DNA of 64,000 nt from Reyranella sp. CPCC 100927 (GTDB lineage Bacteria > Pseudomonadota > Alphaproteobacteria > Reyranellales > Reyranellaceae): positions 1-64,000 of the forward strand of contig NZ_VOHA01000028.1 in NCBI RefSeq assembly GCF_007859315.1. Direction: 5' to 3'. Shown here piece after piece: positions 63,084-64,000 of the stretch. Numbering within the stretch: position 1 is the stretch's first letter; every line of letters starts with the position of its first letter. Both the position numbers and the translations under genes were made by a program. The notes under the pieces are model-generated. The model made no database searches and was not told where the DNA came from. It saw only the letters and a program-made list of their open reading frames with translations.

Positions 63084-63266
63084 ATGCAGGACAAAGGCAA
63101 GCCGCAGCCGCCCGATCAAGCGGCCGGACGCAGCGAGCGCGATGCGCGCCTGGCCCAGGCGCTGCGCGACAATCTGCGCCGGCGCAAAGAGCAGGCGCGG
63201 GCCAAGGCAGGCACGCCGGTGTCGGAAAGCGGGGACAAGCCGCCGAAGAGCGAGGGAGGCGGTTGA
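63084..63266 (+). CDS. Small basic protein of unknown function
   Basis: Sixty residues rich in Arg, Lys, Gln, Ala and Pro, with one predicted helix (RDARLAQALRDNLRRRKEQARAKAG, charged throughout) between two disordered ends. There are no Cys and no signal. Proteins of this size and style sit before dcd and murA in other alphaproteobacteria, as far as I can tell from memory, which supports it being a real gene. Function unknown. Confidence 0.6.
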   Translation: MQDKGKPQPPDQAAGRSERDARLAQALRDNLRRRKEQARAKAGTPVSESGDKPPKSEGGG

Positions 63267-63342
63267 GCCCTGCTGACGGCAGGGTTACAACCGGCGGCGC
63301 GCCGCCACCTTACCCCCTCACGCGGCGCCCATGAGGTGTGGC

Positions 63343-63897
63343 ATGGCGATCATGTCGGATCGCTGGATCCGCAAGATGGCGCTCGAACAGGGCATGATCG
63401 AGCCCTACGTGGACGCCCAGAAGCGCGAAGGCGTCATTTCCTACGGCGTCTCGTCCTATGGCTACGATGCGCGCGTGGGCGACCAGTTCAAGATCTTCAC
63501 CAACGTCAACAGCGCCGTGGTCGATCCCAAGGAATTCAGTGCCAACAGCTTCGTCGATCGCCAGACCGACGTGTGCATCATTCCGCCCAACAGCTTTGCG
63601 CTGGCGAGCACGGTCGAGTATTTCCGCATCCCGCGCGATGTGCTGGTGATCTGCGTCGGTAAGTCGACCTACGCGCGTTGCGGCATCATCGTCAATGTCA
63701 CCCCCCTGGAACCGGAGTGGGAAGGTCACGTGACTCTGGAGTTCTCCAACACCACGCCGTTGCCGGCCAAGATCTACGCCAACGAAGGCGCCTGTCAGTT
63801 TCTCTTCCTGCAAGGCGACCAGCCCTGCGAAACGTCGTACCGGGACAAGGCCGGCAAGTACCAGGGGCAGCGTGGCGTGACGCTGCCGCGGATCTGA
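63343..63897 (+). CDS. dcd: dCTP deaminase
   Basis: From the ATG at 63343 (GAGGTG upstream; another ATG at 63331) the protein has 184 residues and starts [21 protein letters not shown], as expected. It deaminates dCTP to dUTP for thymidylate synthesis. The signature [19 protein letters not shown] and the catalytic Glu in [12 protein letters not shown] are both present, as is the closing [12 protein letters not shown]. The murA start follows after 10 bp on the same strand. Confidence 0.96.
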   Translation: MAIMSDRWIRKMALEQGMIEPYVDAQKREGVISYGVSSYGYDARVGDQFKIFTNVNSAVVDPKEFSANSFVDRQTDVCIIPPNSFALASTVEYFRIPRDVLVICVGKSTYARCGIIVNVTPLEPEWEGHVTLEFSNTTPLPAKIYANEGACQFLFLQGDQPCETSYRDKAGKYQGQRGVTLPRI

Positions 63898-63907
63898 GGG
63901 GCCGGCA

Positions 63908-64000
63908 ATGGATCGTATTCGCGTGCGGGGTGGCGTCTCGTTGCAGGGCGCCATCCAGATCTCCGGATCGAAGAATGCGTCGCTGCCCCTGATGGCAGCC
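63908..64000 (+). CDS. murA: UDP-N-acetylglucosamine 1-carboxyvinyltransferase, partial
   Basis: The first 31 codons are inside the window: MDRIRVRGGVSLQGAIQISGSKNASLPLMAA. The GSKNA motif carries the lysine that binds UDP-GlcNAc and is diagnostic of MurA, the first committed step of peptidoglycan synthesis. The gene continues past the right edge. Confidence 0.93.
   Translation, partial: MDRIRVRGGVSLQGAIQISGSKNASLPLMAA

Overview
The window is high-GC DNA that reads as a chromosomal segment of an alphaproteobacterium. The evidence is the ATP synthase inhibitor zeta (DUF1476), the purC-purS-purQ-purL-bolA-grxD block, a small ORF ahead of dcd and murA, and GTG/TTG starts with good Shine-Dalgarno sites. 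The genus cannot be fixed from sequence alone. No rRNA, tRNA, CRISPR array or transposase was recognised.

Layout. 1-7.3 kb: the start of a glycine-rich exported protein, a large STAND-type regulator and small metabolic genes. 7.5-25.3 kb: an accessory island with two giant autotransporters (7532-12829 and 20933-25324) whose beta-barrels are almost identical while their passengers differ. Between them lie a LysR regulator, an intact LuxR-type regulator, a frameshifted LuxR-type relative and a LuxR-type HTH-only fragment, an orphan peptide-binding protein, and a secreted protein with tandem repeats. Five copies of a 16-bp palindrome (consensus TCATTCATATGAATGA) sit upstream of these genes. A 210-bp segment covering the lysR/luxR divergent promoter is present twice. 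I infer a local regulon for surface and secreted proteins.

25.5-31 kb: an unrecognised protein, a GST, a small beta-rich protein and an orphan Toprim/DUF3987 primase-helicase-like gene. 31-36 kb: grxD, bolA and de novo purine genes. 36-41 kb: a ferritin-like protein, a membrane protein, an SDR without the usual catalytic Tyr, and a carboxymuconolactone decarboxylase/AhpD-like gene that an ordinary gene caller splits in two at an in-frame UGA. That UGA lies at the second position of the redox motif (C-P-F-UGA) and is followed after exactly 11 nt by a 6-bp hairpin with a GU-containing 6-nt loop, so the gene is a probable selenoprotein. 41-50 kb: purB, a HAD phosphatase, a TPR protein, a phosphodiesterase, an FAD oxidoreductase, XRE and MarR regulators, a GST, an ARPP-1 protein and a thioesterase. 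50-60.9 kb: an enoyl-CoA hydratase, an AtuA-like protein, a VWA protein, two dehydrogenases, pcaHG and two tandem FUSC exporters. 61-64 kb: coaA, a haloalkane dehalogenase-like hydrolase, a small protein, dcd and the start of murA.

Dispersed hairpin repeats are frequent in the intergenic spaces. At least five belong to one REP/MITE-like family with TCATCCCGAGCG-type ends.
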